From Puniceicoccaceae bacterium (GTDB lineage Bacteria; Verrucomicrobiota; Verrucomicrobiia; Opitutales; Coraliomargaritaceae): a stretch of 9,725 bases of DNA. This document shows positions 6,986-9,725 of this stretch, piece by piece. Every line of letters begins with the position of its first letter. The stretch's first letter is position 1. Where the stretch lies: NCBI GenBank assembly GCA_003567255.1, contig PWZW01000294.1, positions 1-9,725 on the forward strand, given 5' to 3'. The translations under genes and the position numbers were made by a program. The notes under the pieces are model-generated. The model searched no databases. It was not told the DNA's origin and saw only the letters and a program-made list of their open reading frames with translations.

Positions 6986-8485
6986 TCAGGCACAGCCCAA
7001 GGCTTTGAACGCGTCCTCACTGAGGGTGCGTTGCCGGTCGGCGAATTCAGGCTTGCGCAGATCCTCATCGAAGGAAGGCACCATGGCCTTCATGCGTTCC
7101 TTAATCTCCGGCTGCTTCAGCTTGTCGGCAAAGCAGCGAAGGATGACTTCGACGATGATGTTTGTCGAAACAGACGCACCGGGAGAGGCGCCGAGGAGTG
7201 CGGAAATACTGCGGTCTTCCGAGGTCAGCACCTCCGTGCCAAAGTGGACAATGCCGGCATCGCCGTCTTCCTTTTTGATGGCTTGCACCCGAATGCCCGC
7301 GTCGATCAATTTCCAATCGTCGGGATTGGCGGCAGGATAGAATTTCAAGAGTTCACCCATGCGTGTTTTCATACTCTGCGTGCCCTGCTGGATGAGGTAG
7401 CGAACCAGGGGAATGTTGTGCAGCCCCACCTTGATCAAAGAAGCGAGGTTATCCGTCCGGATGGAGCCGGGGAGGTCGGTGATCTTTCCTTCCACGTGAA
7501 GGAACTTCGTCGTCCATGCTGCATAGGGCCCGAAAAGGAGAGACTTTTTGCCGTCGATGATGCGGGTGTCGAGGTGGGGCACTGCCATGGTGGGCGCGGC
7601 ACCCGGGGACATGCCGTACACCTTCGCAAGGTGCTTTTCGACGATTTCCGGCTTGTCGCAAACGAGCCACTGTCCCCCGATGGGGAATCCGCCAAAACCT
7701 TTGCTTTCCTTAATACCCGCTTTTTGTAAGAGGGGAAGGCTTCCGCCGCCAGCTCCGATAAAAACAAACTTTGCGGAATTAGTAAAAACGCGGCCGCTTT
7801 CGAGGTCTTTAACCTTAACGGTCCAGCGTCCCTTGTCTTTGGTTAGATCGAGGACACGTTGACGGGTCGCATAGCCGCCGCCTTTTTGTTGCCCGAGCCA
7901 CTCAATAAGCTTCCCGGCAAGCACCCCGTAGTTTACGTCGGTGCCGCGATCCATCTTGGTCACCGCGATAGGGGTATCGTCCCGTCCTTCGACAAGAAGC
8001 GGCGCCAGGCTTTTGATTTCCTCTCGGTCCTCGGTGTAAGTCATTGCCTCGTAAAAATGGTGCGCTTTCATTTTTTTGAAGCGCGAGCGGAGGAAGTCCA
8101 CTTGCTCCTGACCGTAAACGAAGCTGAGGTGGGGAACAGGGTTGATGAACTCATGCGCATCCTTGATCATGCCCGTACGCACGGCATGGGCCCAAAATTG
8201 TTTGGACTGCTCAAATTGATTGAAGATTTCGATCGCCTTACTGACTTCGACCTCGCCATCCGCTCCGTAGTCTGGCGTATAGCTCAGCTCACAGATACCG
8301 GCGTGCCCGGTCCCAGCGTTGTGCCAACCATTGGAAGCCTCTTGACCGAAGCCCTCAGTCATCTCGTAAAGCTGGATAGTCATTTCCGGATCCATCTCCT
8401 TCAGCATTGCGCCGAGCGTGGAGGACATGATCCCCGCACCAATCAGAATAACATCCGGATCTTCTATGTGATTTGCACTTTTCAT
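6986..8485 (-). CDS. mqo: Malate:quinone oxidoreductase family FAD enzyme (Mqo; possible L-lactate:quinone oxidoreductase)
   Basis: This 499-residue peripheral-membrane flavoprotein of the Mqo family transfers electrons from a 2-hydroxyacid (classically L-malate to oxaloacetate) to quinone. The FAD-binding fold starts at residue 11 with VILIGAGIMSSTLGAMLKEM. It is followed by the family blocks SNGWHNAGTGHAGICELSYT (51-70), FINPVPHLSFVYG (113-125), TDVNYGVLAGKL (182-193), VFIGAGGGSLPLLQKAGI (241-258), FGGFPIGGQWLV (264-275), GAAPTMAVPHLDTRIIDGK (295-313), LLFGPYA (316-322) and ALLGASPGAS (429-438). Length and order fit Mqo fully. An upstream in-frame ATG at 8713 would add 76 residues overlapping the kinase gene and lacks family similarity, so ATG 8485, directly before the FAD motif, is preferred. 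It starts 19 bp after the kinase stop, so it belongs to the sugar operon. It may make TCA-cycle malate oxidation fucose-responsive, or it may oxidise the lactate formed from fucose. The substrate cannot be read by eye. Confidence 0.93.
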   Translation of the reverse strand: MKSANHIEDPDVILIGAGIMSSTLGAMLKEMDPEMTIQLYEMTEGFGQEASNGWHNAGTGHAGICELSYTPDYGADGEVEVSKAIEIFNQFEQSKQFWAHAVRTGMIKDAHEFINPVPHLSFVYGQEQVDFLRSRFKKMKAHHFYEAMTYTEDREEIKSLAPLLVEGRDDTPIAVTKMDRGTDVNYGVLAGKLIEWLGQQKGGGYATRQRVLDLTKDKGRWTVKVKDLESGRVFTNSAKFVFIGAGGGSLPLLQKAGIKESKGFGGFPIGGQWLVCDKPEIVEKHLAKVYGMSPGAAPTMAVPHLDTRIIDGKKSLLFGPYAAWTTKFLHVEGKITDLPGSIRTDNLASLIKVGLHNIPLVRYLIQQGTQSMKTRMGELLKFYPAANPDDWKLIDAGIRVQAIKKEDGDAGIVHFGTEVLTSEDRSISALLGASPGASVSTNIIVEVILRCFADKLKQPEIKERMKAMVPSFDEDLRKPEFADRQRTLSEDAFKALGCA

Positions 8486-8504
8486 TTTGTTTTGAGGAAA
8501 GGGT

Positions 8505-9725
8505 TTATTCAAAAATGTGTGAATATGTGGATACAGCTTGCGACCAGGATGCCTGGTCCGCGGGTTCAAAGATTTTCGGTGAAACGGTGTTTGCGATAAT
8601 ATCCCGGCCCTCCTGCAAGTCCTTAATCCGCCCGTCGGCAAGGAGCTGAGCAAGGATGTTTCCAAGCCCGGTTGCTTCGACTGGCCCAGCCGCGACCCGT
8701 ACGTTGAGCACATTTGCGGTGAACTGATTCAGCAGGTGGTCCTGGCATCCTCCACCGACGATATGGAGGACCTCGGGGCGCTGGGGAGCATACTTGATAA
8801 GGTTTTTCCAGACACTTTCATAGCGCAAGGCCAGACTCTCATAGATACAACGGATGATTGCTCCCTTGGTTTTGGGAACCGGTTGTCCGTGCTTTTCGCA
8901 GTAAGCCTGAATTTTGACCGGCATGTTGCCCGCTTGGATAAACGAAGGGTCGTCCGGATTGATTATCGAGCGAAAGGGGGACGCCTCATTGGCAAGTTTA
9001 GCCATTTCGCCGTAGCCGATATCCACACCCTCGCTGAGCCAATGTCTGCGCGATTCCTGAATCAGCCAGAGCCCACACATATTTTTGAGAAAGCGGATTT
9101 TTCCTCCCAGTCCAACTTCGTTGGTGAAAGCGTCCTGAAAAGCGGCTTCGTTAATGACCGGTGCATCCAGCTCCAGTCCCATGAGCGACCATGTGCCACT
9201 GCTCAGGTAGGCAGGATTGGCCGATTTGCTCGGGACCGCGGCGACTGCGCTGGCGGTATCGTGTCCGGCGACGCTGACTACTTTGGCCGAGGTAAGTCCG
9301 GTGGCCGCCTTGGCGGCCTCGGTAAGCGGGTCGGACCCGGTTCCGGGCTGACGGATTGATTTAAAAAGTTTCTCGGGAAGCCCCAGCGACTTGATGAGGG
9401 TACGATCCCAGTCCTTGTGCTTGGGGTTGTAAAGCTGGCTGGTGCTGGCAATGCTGAGTTCCTGATACTTTTTCCCGGTGAGCCAATAGGTGAGCAGGTC
9501 CGGCATAAAAAGCAGGTCTTCGGCCGCATTTAACGCGGCACTGCCAGCCTCCGCTTCGGAAAGGAGCTGATAGAGGGAATTGAAGAAGAGAAACTGGATG
9601 CCCGTCGCTGCGTAAATATTTGCTTTGCCCACCTTCTTGTCCGCGAGTTCAATCATACCATCGGTGCGGCTGTCTCGGTACTGGTAAGGAAGCCCAAGGA
9701 TCCGGCCGTCCTTGTCAAACAGCCC
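8505..9725 (-). CDS. rhaB: Rhamnulokinase-type FGGY sugar kinase, 5' end beyond the window; probable L-fuculokinase role
   Basis: This is the C-terminal 406 residues of an FGGY-family ATP-dependent kinase; the frame is open to the right edge. By comparison with E. coli RhaB (489 residues) about 80 residues, with the first phosphate-binding motif, are missing. Segments typical of RhaB rather than FucK or XylB are: GLPYQYRDSRTDGM near the right edge (visible residues about 11-24), YAATGIQFLFFNSLYQL, MPDLLTYWLTGK, VAGHDTASAV (catalytic Asp, visible residue 156, equivalent to Asp237), YLSSGTWSLMGLE, RFLKNMCGLWLIQE, INPDDPSFI, LHIVGGGCQDHLLNQ and AGPVEATGLGN. RhaB phosphorylates L-rhamnulose at O1, and L-fuculose differs only in stereochemistry. 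With fucI, fucU and fucP downstream and no rhamnose genes in view, the likely substrate is L-fuculose. A true rhamnose role, or both, remains possible. It is the first visible gene of the minus-strand cluster; the mqo start is 19 bp behind its stop. Confidence 0.9.
   Translation of the reverse strand, partial: GLFDKDGRILGLPYQYRDSRTDGMIELADKKVGKANIYAATGIQFLFFNSLYQLLSEAEAGSAALNAAEDLLFMPDLLTYWLTGKKYQELSIASTSQLYNPKHKDWDRTLIKSLGLPEKLFKSIRQPGTGSDPLTEAAKAATGLTSAKVVSVAGHDTASAVAAVPSKSANPAYLSSGTWSLMGLELDAPVINEAAFQDAFTNEVGLGGKIRFLKNMCGLWLIQESRRHWLSEGVDIGYGEMAKLANEASPFRSIINPDDPSFIQAGNMPVKIQAYCEKHGQPVPKTKGAIIRCIYESLALRYESVWKNLIKYAPQRPEVLHIVGGGCQDHLLNQFTANVLNVRVAAGPVEATGLGNILAQLLADGRIKDLQEGRDIIANTVSPKIFEPADQASWSQAVSTYSHIFE

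Noticed and set aside
6968..6990. Hairpin over the mqo stop codon as a terminator
   Set aside because: Stem is short and interrupted, and no T-run follows on the minus strand.
6971..8599. Two plus-strand open frames of about 250 codons opposite mqo
   Set aside because: They are antisense to a full-length, motif-complete mqo gene, with no separate start signals or recognisable protein.
8486..8713. 76-residue N-terminal extension of Mqo from ATG 8713
   Set aside because: It would overlap the kinase coding region, has no Mqo similarity, and the FAD motif begins right after ATG 8485 as in other family members.

Overview
The window looks like an ordinary chromosomal segment of an environmental Gram-negative bacterium. 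The best guess is a marine Verrucomicrobiota of the Opitutales/Coraliomargarita kind. This is an inference from three things: a fucose catabolic cluster with a divergent FucI, an outer-membrane MCE/PqiC system, and AT-rich start regions with almost no Shine-Dalgarno sequences. There are no rRNA, tRNA, CRISPR or mobile elements, and no sign of recent transfer.

Left part (1-2302). The 3' end of a pqiB-like MCE gene runs in from the left edge. It is followed after 16 bp by pqiC, which encodes an outer-membrane lipoprotein; both are on the plus strand. Together they form the end of a Pqi-type inter-membrane lipid transport operon. A pirin-family gene on the minus strand converges on pqiC.

Middle part (2303-2989). 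A 291-bp spacer with a candidate sigma70 promoter precedes a 67-codon gene for a small single-pass membrane protein on the plus strand. Then come a weak plus-strand terminator candidate and a strong minus-strand terminator that closes the fucose cluster.

Right part (2990-9725). Five minus-strand genes are read from right to left: a rhamnulokinase-type FGGY kinase (5' end outside the window), a malate:quinone-oxidoreductase-family flavoprotein (mqo), fucU (L-fucose mutarotase), fucI (divergent L-fucose isomerase) and fucP (L-fucose:H+ symporter). FucP would import fucose, FucU equilibrate its anomers, FucI make L-fuculose, and the kinase make L-fuculose-1-phosphate. The aldolase and lactaldehyde dehydrogenase that would follow are not in the window and may lie beyond the right edge. 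The Mqo-family gene 19 bp behind the kinase is the odd member. It could be an L-lactate:quinone oxidoreductase finishing the lactaldehyde-to-pyruvate branch, as known for the Staphylococcus aureus paralogue Lqo (formerly Mqo2).

Other points worth a second look are the roughly 70-residue enlargement of a FucP loop with loss of the proton-coupling Asp, the strong hairpin between fucI and fucP, and the general lack of Shine-Dalgarno sites. I do not see a wholly new system; the interest lies in variations on a known pathway.
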